Below are positions 11,263 to 23,500 of a DNA stretch of 64,000 bases, in pieces (the stretch's first letter is position 1; each line of letters starts with the position of its first letter). This DNA comes from Archilochus colubris (lineage: Eukaryota; Chordata; Aves; Apodiformes; Trochilidae): positions 28,882,826 through 28,946,825 of the forward strand of contig CM041115.1 of assembly GCA_023079485.1 (NCBI GenBank), given 5' to 3'. The position numbers and the translations under genes were made by a program. A model generated the notes under the pieces. It searched no databases. It was not told the origin of the DNA and worked only from the letters and a program-made list of their open reading frames with translations.

Positions 11263-11643
11263 TGTGTGAAGGGCTGTCTTGACAATTTGAGAGACCTGAG
11301 AGCTAGAGAGAAGGCAAAGTCCCCTGATGCAAAACAAGGCCGACCAAAGATAGCAACAAGGCAAGGCTCATTGCCAGAAAATATAGTAAGGAATTTGGAG
11401 GGCACCTTCTCTGAATAAAGGGATTGTGTATTCTATTAACTTTTGGACTTAGCCAAGGTGGGAGAGTGCTGCACCTTGTAAGCAATATCTGTGGATAGCA
11501 AAACCATATTTGTTTATTGTATCTTGCTTTTAAAACAATTCACCTTACCGTGATGTCATGTTTTCTTTGCACTATAAAAGAACAATGCTGACAAATAAAA
11601 TCAGACATATTACCACCGAGTATATGTCTCGCCCAGCCTCACA
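11263..11643 (+). repeat. 3' LTR of the ERVK-like provirus
   Basis: About 380 bases beginning TGTGTGAAGG and ending CCTCACA, directly after a purine-rich tract. It has a cAMP-response-like TGATGTCA at 11551-11558, a TATA box TATAAAAG at 11573-11580 and an AATAAA signal at 11594-11599. That compact U3-R-U5 order is typical of class II LTRs. Its first part matches the stub at 8423-8487. I could not find a matching target-site duplication, because the outer 5' flank (GCAGCCCG) and 3' flank (T-rich) differ. Confidence 0.82.
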
Positions 11644-14600
11644 TTTTTTTTCTCGTCTGTTTTTTTCCTCACTGCACTCACAAGATTCTGTATTCATGAC
11701 TAAGTAGCAATACATCCCAAATTATCTTTGTCCTAACTGTCTCTTTTAGGATCTGAACTATATAAAGATGACATTCATGCCATTTGCAATTACTTGTAAT
11801 TAATGATGCACATGGATGTACCTTGTTTGTCTTTCAGCATCTGTGATGCCTTCAGTGATATCTGCAAGTTTGTAGGAGCTATGATTGTTAATCAACTTGA
11901 TGAATACTGACTGCAGCTGGAGAGAAGTACTTCCCCTGTGATAAGTCATATATCAGCTTTCCTGAAGCATTTTCAGTTTTGGTTTTTTTTTTTTTTCCTA
12001 GGAACAGAAAAATTGTGGATGTATCATGAGAAATTCTGAGATGAAAGCACCAATCTACCACCAAGTTAAGAAGTTAAGGTGCGTAAACCATATCCCCAAA
12101 TGACAGGGTGAAATGTATTCAAAAAATACTTTTTTTTTTAAAGAAAGTATCAAATTAGTCACTGTAAAATTCTAAGGTATTTTTGGATGTTACCTTCAAA
12201 GTTTCATTTGTGAAATGAATAAACTCTTTAATGAATTTTAAGCTTTTGAAATCTGTTTTATTGAAATTTAAGCAGCCTTAGAAGGCTAGCTCTCTGATCC
12301 ATCTAGCAACAGCAATATTAGTTTTCAGATATAGGAAAAGTTTTTTGGTTTTTTTGAGTAGGATAATAAATCAACAATTCTGTTAAAAACCAACCTATTA
12401 TTTCCACATTTGAAATCTATTTGTAGAATAGGATTATTAGAGAGTCAACTATACTTGTGAATTATTGATAAAACACTACCATTCACATTTAGACCAGTGC
12501 ATATAAAATGTACAGTAGATAGGATTGCCAGGATGCTATACATATTCTCTGCAAATTATTGTTAAAGGATTGGCCATTATCATATTTCTTGGAATTCTGA
12601 TCCACAACACTTTTGCTTCTTAAATCTCTTGTATATAAAATAAGTGAATTTGTGGTTGCTATGTACTTGCAAAATTGTATAACATCTTCAAACTGAGACA
12701 AAATATGTCTCACCTTGATTCTGTCAGTGGCAGAACATTTCTCATGCTTTCATAAGCCTATTGTCTACTCACCACATTATTTCTTTTTCTTTTTTTCTGA
12801 TGTCACTAGACTTTAAGTTTCTCTTTGCCAAAACTTCCTCCTGTTCTTGGTGAGAATATTCAGTTTATCTTCTGTAGTCAATCTGGAAATTTTATTTCAC
12901 TTTCATTCTTATACTATTTTTCAAAAGCTTACATCTTAGTCTTCTACTTGGTGTTTTAGTGACATTTTTTTCAGTAAGAAAACACTGAATATTTTCATTC
13001 ATTAATCACAGAAAAATATTTTCTTTTATTCACTTTCAATTCAAGTAAAACCATAGCATCCTACAGAAAAGTTTTGTATTATTTTTAATTCAGAAAAAAA
13101 GAAACAATTAAAAAAAAACAAGATGAGAACATTATATAACAAGAAAATTATCTTGACAAAAATATTCTGAATTTGTGATGCATCTACACTAAATTTCTTA
13201 TTGACAATTTAAACTTTACAATTTTCTGGCACATTTTTGTATCTTTTTCTCTATTAGCTGTCCTCTTAAGGTTGGAACTTCTTTTTCTTGTTCTGTGTTC
13301 TGCATAGTTCCTTACAGTAGTTCTGTTAATGAACCCATCTGCCACTTCCGGTAATATTAATCCTTGGTAGTATTTCTATAAGCATATCATAGTAGTCAGG
13401 AAATGTTCAGAAATTCTATTCTGTGCATTTCCTATTTAATACTACTTTATTTTTTATTGTATTCCCTCCATAGCTGTCATCTAACTAGTTTTAAAGGTAA
13501 TAAAGGCAACTCACAATTAAGTCATTGCTCTCCCTGTTATTTAATGTTTTGCAACTTTTCTTTCTTAGCTTAGATGAGTTCCCTGCTATCATGTGCTTCC
13601 AACTGAAACTGATTCTGAAATTTGCACATGTCAATGATAGAAATATATTCATATGCAGGTCAAAAGTCCCTCCAGCAACAAATGATAAACTTCCCTTCTG
13701 TAGTAAAATATGTTGTACTCTTTACTATACAATGCACCTATCCAGAAAAGTTAGTGTCCGTAGTGGGCTGAAAGAAAGAAGCTGAAATTATTATTGTAGT
13801 GAAACTGAAATGTGTCACAGCAATTCACATGGAATATACCTGGGCTGGGTTAGAGCTATCTTGCCTTGGCACTGAAAATATGGTGGCTGCAGCAGCAAAG
13901 GACAGATGCTTCATTTCTTCGACCTGTGGTTATGCACAGTTAATGGAAGGGCTCTTTTAGAAGCCTCAGTTTTGATGTTTCATATCTGATAATAGTATAA
14001 GCATATATAAAATTGATTTACATTATATTCACAGGCACAGAAGTAAGCTCAGATAAAAATATTCAGAGAAAGTATGTTCTGCTTTCTTTTGTATAGGCTA
14101 GCAAGTCAGCTTGACTTACCAGAATTTGAAGTAAACTGAGGCTCATTTATTTTGGAGCAATTGAGCAATCTGAATCAGCTAGTTCCTCCTAAATCTGATC
14201 TTTTTTTCTCTGGCATTTACAAAGGAATTTTGTCTAAAATCATAATCTCATTTTTCAAAGAAAGAGCAGATTTTTGCTGAGTGCATATTTAACTTTTTAG
14301 AACATTTTTTATCTTTTGGAATAAAAGTGCATCTAGAAGAGCAGAGATTTTCTGTCACATCTGTCACCATCCTACTGTGGTGTCAGGTCATCTTCAAACC
14401 TGAAAGTAGCATTTGTTTAGTTTCTCTTATGAGTGTTGTAAACATGGAGATGGAAGCAATAAATATCCTAGTGGATTTTTAGTCTGAAATTCACTGAATT
14501 GGCTCATTTGATACAGTTAAAATAATCTCAGATGCTATAAATTATTCTTATTAAATACAGTAGGCATAAATATCTTCAGTTAAGGGATGTATGAAACATA

Positions 14601-15366
14601 CTCTTTTATGTTGCTTTGTATTTTGAAAGCTATTTATTTTGTATGCTCTCTAATACATCTGTGGATTTGCTCATTATAAACCTAGAAATATTTACTTCAT
14701 TTATGTAAAAACATTTTTGTAACTATTTTTTTTTAATAAATATTCAGGCTTGGGTGGAAAACAACATATTCTCTTAAGAAATTATTGTGAAAAATGTACA
14801 GAATAGCAGCTAGAACTGCCTGTAGAGACTCCTAATGCTTTTAAGAGTTTACTTTTTAGTTGGTATAAACAGGATATTTAATCTCCAGATGAACAGAAAT
14901 AACAACAAAGACCCCATGACTCAGCATGAAACTGTAAAGATAAAAGGTCGTAAAATACAAAACTCCTTATTAAAGAGAGCTTATATAAAAGGATAAATAA
15001 AACATGTGCATTTTGTCTCCTGTCAGTGCATACTTAAGAGTATGAAAGAGCAGATAAACCTACCATCTTCTATTGACGTTCTTAAAAAATGTTGAATAAT
15101 ATTAAAAAATATAGGCTTTTTTCAGATTGTTGTGTCATTTGATGAGTTTTTATTTTTACGTAGTTCGAAATGTGTTTAGATGAGTTTTACATTTTGTTGC
15201 AGAACAGTGTGTTTGTACAAGAAGGCATGTATTTATTAAATTAATGTCAGTACTATAGAAAAGATCATTCCTGTTTTCAGGCAGTTTTGACAAAAATATT
15301 AAATGGGCAGAAATAAATTCTCTCTGTGAACCCTAAAATAAAATCTCTCCTAAATTAATAACAGGT
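11644..15366. other. AT-rich intergenic, no gene recognised
   Basis: I see no gene, RNA or clear transposon. All open frames are short, lack motifs and are rich in F, I, K and L, as expected from AT-rich DNA. Confidence 0.5.
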
Positions 15367-15919
15367 TGTTACAGTTTGAGGGGTCCCAGGCTAATTATTT
15401 GTTATCAATATGAGGGTCTAGTTAGAGAGTTTTGGGGTTCCTCAGGGATCCAGTATTTCATGCTATACCCTATAAAAGCCAAGAGGACGGAAAATCTCCC
15501 GTGTTCCTGCTTTTTCGTTTCTTGATGCTTCCTTCTCCTTTCTTTCTTGTTTTTTCCTGCACGCTGATGTCTTGGGTGGAGGCTCCTGCCCTTTATCATC
15601 AGATTGCCATGTGCTCTGTAGAACTCAAATGCATCAGGTTCTGGGAAGAGCCCTGGACCTTTTTCCACAAGGGACCTTTGAATGCCTGTATCAGTGACCA
15701 TCAAAACTGGATTTTGTATATATTTGTGTATTTACTCCTCATCTCACAAATTAAAATTTCTGTCCTGTTTGAGTAAACCTTTTCTAGTTTTAACTTCCAA
15801 CCTTTAAGTCTCTCTCTTCTTTCTTCCCTTTTTATCATACCTTGGGAGGCTGGAGGAGGGTAAGAGAGAGCAGTTCTGTTCACTGGGTTTTTGTTCTCCC
15901 TGACCACTAAAAACTGACA
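15367..15919 (+). mobile_element. Solo LTR, probably ERVL-like
   Basis: The segment starts TGTTACAG and ends CTGACA, about 553 bases. It has a TATA box TATAAAAG at 15471, followed by CT-rich sequence, an ATTAAA polyadenylation signal at 15750-15755, and then a TAAGTCTCTCTC-like pyrimidine stretch (15805-15825) very like one in the LTR at 18649-18662. The shared end suggests the two LTRs belong to related families. The proposed 5-base flanks (CAGGT and CATGG) do not match exactly, so the boundaries may be off by a few bases or the duplication has decayed. No internal retroviral sequence is attached. Confidence 0.68.
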
Positions 15920-17977
15920 CATGGTTTAACCTTTAAATTTAGTGTGGCATTTTAATCAGGGATACTTACACTGGTTATATAAGAATGTAGGCAGAATATA
16001 GGTTTTATTTTTCACATAATATACATAATTATATATTCTAAATATGTACATTTTTACATCTGAATATAAGGATATATGTATTTATTTGAACACAGACCAA
16101 CTGGGCACAGTAAAAATAGACTGGTCTCACAACCCAATTTGATCCCTGATTCAATTTCTTTTGTAAAATTTACCACAGTAGAAAGAACATACTCCTGACA
16201 GAACAATATTTTCAATACTATATAGCAAATTCCCATTACCTCATCATGTTAAAGCTAAAAACACCACTTTAAATCTGTAGAGAAACACATTAACAAACAA
16301 ACAAAAATAACACATTTAATGGCTTCAGCCATACCTCCAACAACCAAAACTTTTTTTTGAAAATTAAAAATTTCTGGACATCAGTGTGGGTACTAATATA
16401 GCTGATCTCATATCAATATGTCGTATATTCTACTATATATCTATTCATAGACCATACATGAAATTTGGATTACAGCAGCTAGTAAAGTTGAAAAATGGTG
16501 AAATTTCCTTGATTTCAGCCTAATAAGTCATTTAAAGCTTGTCCTATACTGTATCTCTCATATTAATGATACTCTTAGAATTAAATTTTCCATACTTACA
16601 CTTATATTTACCACTTATGTTTTGAGCTACCCTTGTTGTTCTGAGGCAGAAGTGCTAACTCTAGTGACCAAAAATCAGATATTTGTATATTTATCAGAAA
16701 TAAGAAGGTCAAGAATGAACCATGGTTGTCGAACAGATCAATTTGGTCAGGCACCAGCACTTAATAAAAGTCTCTAATACAACAGTGATCCTTGCTGATA
16801 GTTATGTTTACCTGAACTTTTAGTTCATAAAGATACAGTATAATAACACAGGTAGTGTCTGTCCTGACATTTCTTGCTGTAATCCACCTGACATTTCTTG
16901 CTGTTTTAGATTAAAATATTATTAAAGCAAATTTTTAAACTAACTTCTCTCACCTCAAGAACAACCAAATTGTGTTCTTAATACAAAGAGAGATTTGCTT
17001 AGAGAAATATAAATAGTTTCACTGATGCCAAGAAATGGAGCTGTCAGTAGCTTACACTTATCTGGAAGAAAATTTAATTAACATGTACAACCCTAATAAC
17101 TAAAAATATAGAGATTCTGAACTCCTGAAGGAGGACAAATAAAAAATTTCCCAGCAGACACAGTGTTAAGAGCTGTCTAGCTTCACCGATGACCATTTGG
17201 GGATGGTACAGACACTCAGCCAGTTCCAGTGACCAGCACCAAGAACATGGGCTATGACCTATGGTCCTACTCCTACTTATGATCCTAGTCATCTTATTTA
17301 TGTCTTCCTCCTTTAATTATTATCCCTTTTTGTTTTAAAAGGTCCTTGGACAGAGAGCCTGAAGGAAGCTGACTCTAACTTCTTCCATACACCCTTCCAT
17401 AGAGTAAATTTTAAAAATTTCACTGGTGACTGGTTGCTTGATTAAAGAAGGCTTCTGTGAGAAATTATCTTGCTTTAAAAATTGTTGGACAGTATGTTAT
17501 GGGATTCTTCAGTATACAGATATAGGCAGCTTGAGTTTTAATCTGATGATCACTTCAGTTTTGAGAACTTTTATCACTGTAATGAGGTGAGAAGAAGCAC
17601 AAGTTTTATTCTTTCACAGGATACCAAATCTAAAATTTTGGGGTAAAATTAATCTTCTTTTTCTATGTTCTTTTTCTCCAAAAATAGAATATTTCTAAGG
17701 TAATTGCAAAGCTTCTATGCAAATATGAATAGGAGCAAAGATGTGATAGCAGGAACAAAGGGAGATCTCTCCAAATGAGGTAACAAGAATCCAGAAAAGT
17801 ACACCAGACATTTATTATTCTGAAAAATCTAGAAAAAAATTTGCAGATATTAGGTCTTATGCTGTGTGTTTGAGGTTGACCAACAGAAAAAGAACTGCTA
17901 CCAAAACCAAAACTATCATTAAATAATCTAAGCAACATGCAAAGAGATCCTACAGGAGTTAAGGTACCAATAAAAGG
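15920..17977. other. AT-rich intergenic with a short local duplication
   Basis: No gene or transposon is recognised. An exact 18-base direct repeat (CCTGACATTTCTTGCTGT) occurs at 16863-16880 and 16887-16904, a 24-base period. Confidence 0.5.
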
Positions 17978-18759
17978 TGTCCTGGTTTGGGCCAGGATAA
18001 AGGTGGTTTTCTGTTTCTGTACTTTTGCTTTTAGCTAAGTCCCTTGTAAGTAGTCTCTCTAAAATTAACAGTAAGTTTCTCAGACAGTGTGTGTGCTTCT
18101 AGGACTGATAACACTTGATGTTTATAGTTACTGCTAGAGACTGGTATGCAGGCCAAGGACACTGCTTTCCTCCGCTCTGAGGAAAACATTTTACCGTCCA
18201 GGAGGATACAGAGGTCCCACCTGAACCCTCCTTTAGGGAGGAACGGACAAGATAGATGCCAGAATTGACCAAACAGAGTATTCCATCCCATACACGTCAC
18301 ACTCAGTATAATTTGAGGCATCACGTGGGCCGAGCCAGACCTTTTCCTGCTTCCCTTCCTTCACCCGGCATCCTGGAAGGATCCCGTCCATTCGTCTGCC
18401 TGTGGTCCTGATCCATGCCAGCCCATATCTGTGTGTTCCTGCCTCCGGTTCCCGACTGCTGCCGACTCCAGGAGTCCAGCCTGGACTTTCCCAGGGCTGC
18501 CCTGCAGCCTCGGTGGTGACGTGAGAGTTATTGGGGGAGAGGGGGGAGGAATGTGGTTTCCATTTTCCTGTATATTTGTATATATTTAGTAATTTTTCCC
18601 TATTTACCATTACTGTTTCATTAAAGTTGTGTAGTTTAGTTTCCAACTCATAAGTCTCTCTCCCTTATTCTCTCTCCTTTCTTCATCGAGGGGAGAGAGA
18701 GATTAATAGAGAGCGTCTGTTATTCGGTTTAATTGCCGGGACAGTGTTAAACCGTGACA
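17978..18759 (+). mobile_element. Solo LTR with exact 5-base target-site duplication (ERVL-like)
   Basis: A 782-base element beginning TGTCCTGGTT and ending ACCGTGACA. It is flanked by AAAGG on both sides (17973-17977 and 18760-18764), an exact 5-base duplication. An ATTAAA signal lies at 18620-18625, followed by a CT/GA-rich U5. A 5-base duplication fits the ERVL (class III) type rather than ERVK, which usually makes 6. No gag, pol or env remains, so it arose by recombination between two LTRs. The open frames inside it on the minus strand are chance frames in GC-richer sequence. Confidence 0.88.
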
Positions 18760-18812
18760 AAAGGCATGAGAGCTTAGGTTGCCTTCTAAAGACACATTTT
18801 CTCCATTTGCTT

Positions 18813-18814
<2 letters not shown>

Positions 18815-18847
<33 letters not shown>
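18815..18847. repeat. 33-base poly-T run beside the solo LTR
   Basis: Uninterrupted T from 18815 to 18847, followed by GGGGG and TG-rich sequence. It could be the reverse of a retroposon tail or simple slippage. No retroposon body is recognised next to it. Confidence 0.8.
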
Positions 18848-18848
<1 letters not shown>

Positions 18849-19184
18849 GGGGTGTTGTTTGTTGTTTTTTGTTTTTTTCATTCCAAGTGCTGGCATGCTT
18901 ACTCTCTGCAATTGAATTTGTTATTTGTCACTTGCAAAGACAGCGGTATCTTCTAGCCTACAGAAGTGTTCTAGCAAGTGTCTTTCATGAGAGCAGTTCT
19001 TTTCTCTTTCAATATGTGCAAGACAGCAAGTGCATTCCCTGAGGGGCTGAAAAGCAGAAGAAAGTCTTAAGATAATTGACATATTTTTCAAAATCTCTTT
19101 ATAGACCTAGAGAAGAGCACTTTTGGTGAAGAAAAATGTGAGATTATTGAATTATTTTAGTTCTTTAGGCAAGGTATGGTGTAG

Positions 19185-19505
19185 CAGGACGAACCTCTTT
19201 TAGGGAACAGCACTTCAAGGTCCAACCAGGTGTTCCAGCAGAGACTCATGAATAGTCCTCTGAGCCTATAGCCCTCAGGGTTGACTAGCCTGGATCAGTG
19301 CTGTTGCTCCAAGAGCAACTGACCTCTCTGCTGGCTTGCTCAGGACTGAGCTGAGCCTGGGGGTTTAAGCCTCACCTTTTATTGGCCCCCTGGTCCTGCT
19401 CATGCACAGTGGGGGCCTGCCCTAATCAGGCACAGGTGGGCTTAATACAAGCTCATGCCACTCCCTGGGAATTAGTGGCACCTGATTGCCTCATTTCACT
19501 ACAGT
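19185..19505 (-). repeat. Unclassified GC-richer repeat, possible LTR piece
   Basis: This stretch is clearly GC-richer than its surroundings. On the minus strand it reads ...GGGGCCAATAAAAGGTGAGG (complement of 19369-19388), which looks like a CCAAT and TATA-like core promoter. TGCC/GGCA-type short inverted repeats lie around 19454-19483. The composition and promoter-like core suggest a transposable element, perhaps an LTR fragment. I cannot name the family, and the ends are approximate. Confidence 0.35.
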
Positions 19506-20129
19506 ATGGAAATATGGCAGAGGAAGGGAGAAGAACATTGCCTTTCATTCTTGTATCCTTTAAGGAAACATCTGTGTCATTATAGGATTTCTTCCAATAA
19601 CAGAACTAAAACCAGGATTTGTTCTTTCAGTTTATTGTAAAAATGGAATGAACAATACTGGATTATTTTATCTTTGTTTAAACTCATAACGTTAATTCTA
19701 TTGTGTCTATTTTTGCTTCTAGAAGTTAAAATTTTGAACATGCATTTCTGGTTTATTGAAAAGCGTATGCAGCAATAGATTACGCAAAGATGACTTTTTG
19801 GGTGGTTCTCCCTTTTGAGTGACTCGTATACTGCTACGCAATGTTTAAAGATGTAACATGAAACATGCCCAGTAGTTAATGAGAACTGTGTTAAGAAATA
19901 CTAGTCTCACAATAAAAGAACTACTTTCATTACACACACACAAAAAAACCCCTTAAATAAGGTTTTTCTGCTAAAGTTGGTGAACCTGTTATTTAGGCCA
20001 CACATCTTTTTAGTAAATTTTAAACCAAGAGATTTTCATTAATAATTAACATAAATTCTTTTTGAGAAGTATTTTATTAGTAAAATTATATCAGGTTCAT
20101 ATGACAAAGTTTTGGTAGCAAGATGTAGG

Positions 20130-20540
20130 AAGAACTGTAGAGGAGACTTCTGAGAGGACAGGCTAGGCATTGTCTCATGCTGGGCAGTCAGTGACAGGAA
20201 AGACCCAACTGCAAAGCCAATGGTGCCTCAGGAAAAAATGTATTTAACAAAGGGTAAAAAACATTGTGAAGGAGCTCTAAGACAGAGGAATGAGAAAAAA
20301 TGTGAGATAAATAACCTTGAACACATCAGTGTGAGAGAAGGAGGGATAGAAGATGCTTTACGCACCAGAGCCCTGATAGCCCTGCATTCCATGGAGAGGA
20401 CCAAGGTGAATCAGGTGTCCATCTACAGCCTGTGGAAAGGATCACAGTGAAAAAGATAATTCCTGCACTCTGTGAAGATAACCATATCAGAGCAAATATC
20501 CTCACTTCAGACCATGGAGGTCCCTATGCTGCAGCATAAT
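20130..20540 (+). repeat. Repeat with iterated CAGCC-CATGG-type units (ERV-associated type)
   Basis: The segment contains loosely repeated units such as CCTGCATTCCATGGAGAGGA (20379-20398), ACAGCCTGTGGAAAGGATCA (20425-20444) and CAGACCATGGAGGTCC (20508-20523), with spacing of a few tens of bases. The same kind of unit recurs at 47026-47665. Arrays of this style are common in bird genomes and, as far as I know, belong to internal or leader parts of ERVL-like elements. That link is from memory. The 76-codon frame at 20220-20450 has no known domain. Confidence 0.4.
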
Positions 20541-23500
20541 GGATGATTTTGACAAAATAAGGCATTATTTTTGTCTGCCAGTTGGGAGATCTCATATTTC
20601 TGTTTAGTAGTCTGTATTAGCCAATTCACTTTGTGATGATCATTACACGTAACTTAGCTAACTACCTTTCAATAGAAGGAACTTCATATATACAGGGACT
20701 TGATCAATTTATCAGAAAGGAGGTGAAATGCAAGGAGGGTGATTTTAACAGAATAACATTTAAGAAAATCTCCTCACCAGCTAACTAGCACTAACTAACA
20801 CTAGTCACAAGATACTAGTCACTAGATACAAGTCTTCCTTGACTGCTACAGTAACATTCTTCCAGAAGAAAACATTGATACATCATTAAATAGGAGACAT
20901 GACTAATACCGCTAGACTGACATCCCATTAGTAAAAACCCTAATTGAAAGCAATCTGTTGTCATCTCACGAGAATGCTTATAGAAAATGAAAAAATTAAC
21001 TGGCAAAGCTGTTAATTTTCAAACATGGATCTTGAACAAGAGCTTAATCACTGCTTATTATTCGGCAAATTATAAAAGGAGTTATGAATCATCTCAGAAA
21101 AAAAAATCAGTCATTCTGACAATTTTTCATCAGTCACAATAGAAATAAACTCATCTATAAATCAGTGAATTCTCGTATCTCTTTTTTTTTTTTTAATAAA
21201 CTATTCTTAATTTTCTTAATTCAGTAAACACTCCTCTCAAGTCATCCTGTAAAAGTTTTTGTCACAAAAAAATCTCATGGTCTTGTTGCATGTATATTAT
21301 TGCAAAGGTTAGTTGAGGGACAGAAAGAAACAAATGAAAAAAATGTCATTCCCTTTCACTGTACCTGAGATTATCCAGAGTAAAGTGCAAAGGAACAGTT
21401 AGAACGCTAAACATCCTCACAGGCTATAGTATCACATTTCTTGACTTCCGGATTTTTATTTCTGACAATCCTGTCTCTATGCAAGAGATATAGGTTAAAG
21501 AACCTGCAGCTCCTGAGTGCAGCTCCTGAGCACTGACTCTGTTTCTAATTATCTTATTCTGCATTTGCAGACCAGTTGTGTTAACTTCTCTCTCTAATAT
21601 GCATGATTAGTAACATGAGAGAGAGAATTTTGGGAACTCCTGTACAAGTATTAAGGATAATTTCTGTTAAATTACATTGTTTACTTGTGTTTCTATAGTT
21701 TCTTGTGTTGATTATGATAAGTTGTGAAGCTTAGTGTGTTTTCATTAAGAGAAAAGCCATCAATAATTATATAGTATCATAAGTTTATATAGCTCCCTTT
21801 CTCCTGACAGCGTCATGCGCTCTTCTTACAAATAGTTCTTCTAACTTCTAAATTTTCTTCCAAGTAGTTAGAACATTAAGCTACAAATTGTGCAATGTGT
21901 CTCTGTTTGAAAAGATGTCATAACAGGCTTTGCATTTTAAATTAGAATTTTCTAATAGAAAGAGAAGTAGAAGACAATAATACTTCAAAGCAATTACATT
22001 TAGTATTACCTAATTTTGAAGTCTTTGCAGTCTCATTGCCTTCATCTGCTTCAGTGGATAACTTAGAAAAAAAATTCTGTCTTGCTCATGATGACACTGA
22101 GTAATGGATTAGGTAGTTTTCGTGATATAGTAAGATTAGAACAAAGTACTGCTTTTTAGTCTACTAAGGAAAATTAGAATTAACTCAGAAGCTTACCCAG
22201 AATTTACTGTTGTTGTAATAGTAGAGATTAAAAAATCTGTAAATATTTTAACCTCTACAGTTTTTTGAATCTGTAAATCTAGCTAAAGCTAGCTAAACCA
22301 CCCAAGTATGTTCTATGTTAAATTTCTTATTTTTTCATGGGTTATATTATGCAACAGAGTTGTCACTGTGAATAGAGAAAATAGGTCTAGCCACACGTGT
22401 CAAAAAGGAAGTATTTATTGTAACAATCTGGCTAGAATTTTACCTCTTCCCACTTGATTTACAGTCATCCATTTCTCATAGTACTAATGATGTCTCTCCA
22501 CTGCCATTTTGATCCACCATTTGATCCACCCAAAAAATCCATGAGATTTTCTATGCTTTAAAAAATGGTAATTTTCTAAGAAAAATAGCCTTCCATGATT
22601 CTTAATGATTAAACCAAGCCTGCCATTTTTTCTGAGATGACGGACAACTGACAAAGCAGTAAGATACCATGGTGATCCTGAGCAGAAGACCACTGTCCAT
22701 GAAGGAGATGGTGATTCACAGGAGATGAATCACAGGAGATGATGAGTGACAACTAAACCTCACATCAGGTCTGCACTGTGATGTTCTGCATGTCCAGCAT
22801 GGCCTTCAGGATGAATTGTGCTGTGGAGATCTCATGGTTGCAAGGAAAATTTGGATATCTGCTGTTAGAAGATGAGGCTTCAGGCATCTCACACTTAATA
22901 CCAGCAATTATGCTATCTGTGTGTCTTTATCTAAAACTTTAGCTAGAAGTTCTGTGTGGAAATCTTCAGTGTTTGGCAGTGGAAATGATTAATAGATTTT
23001 TTTTATTTTTGAGTGAATGATCAACACGGGGTACTCTGCTACAGACAGGAGTTGCACTGTGTACTGTGTTCTGATCAGAAGTGTATTTGGGTTTGCATAA
23101 CTTGATAGTCCCAACATCTGAGAGATGTAAGATCACCTATACTATCCTCTCTTCCTATGCAGTGTAAACTTGAATAAGTTTATTTGAACAGATTTTAACT
23201 GATTTTGAACTGATACTTTCCAGAGTCTGAGTGCCTTTCTTACTGGAGCCATAACAAACGAGCATGTCCTGGTACAAAATAAATGCTAAAATGCTGCTAA
23301 AAGGTGTTAAACTGAAAACTGTAGTGTCTTTGGAGAAAAGATGTGAAGCATTTGAAGCTGAGATAAGTTGCATAAGCAGTTTTTCAGTAATAAAAAACAT
23401 ATCAGTGGCTTAGAGGGAAAATAAACACCTAAGAGAAACACCTACTCTTAATAAATATGGGTATAAACAATACAACTAGTATGAACAGCAAAATAAAACT

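Larger units (their letters stand above)
8423..11643 (+). mobile_element. Decayed ERVK-like (class II) endogenous retrovirus
   Basis: Parts in order: a stub of 5' LTR, the end of capsid and one zinc knuckle of gag, the end of RNase H, most of integrase, an env leader, a decayed env body with a membrane segment, and a complete 3' LTR. Protease and almost all of reverse transcriptase are missing. Capsid reads in frame 1, the zinc knuckle in frame 2, RNase H in frame 3 and integrase in frame 1 again, so there are at least three frame breaks plus in-frame stops. The integrase C-terminal region and the pol/env overlap point to a beta- or alpharetrovirus-like (class II) origin. It is not capable of making virus. 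Confidence 0.85.

Noticed and set aside
13838..13920. Possible start of an avian LTR (CTGGGCTGGGTTAGAG)
   Set aside because: Only a few bases resemble known LTR starts, with no terminus, TATA or polyA order nearby.
18233..18646. 137-codon minus-strand frame
   Set aside because: Lies inside the solo LTR, where GC-richer sequence leaves fewer stops. No protein motif.
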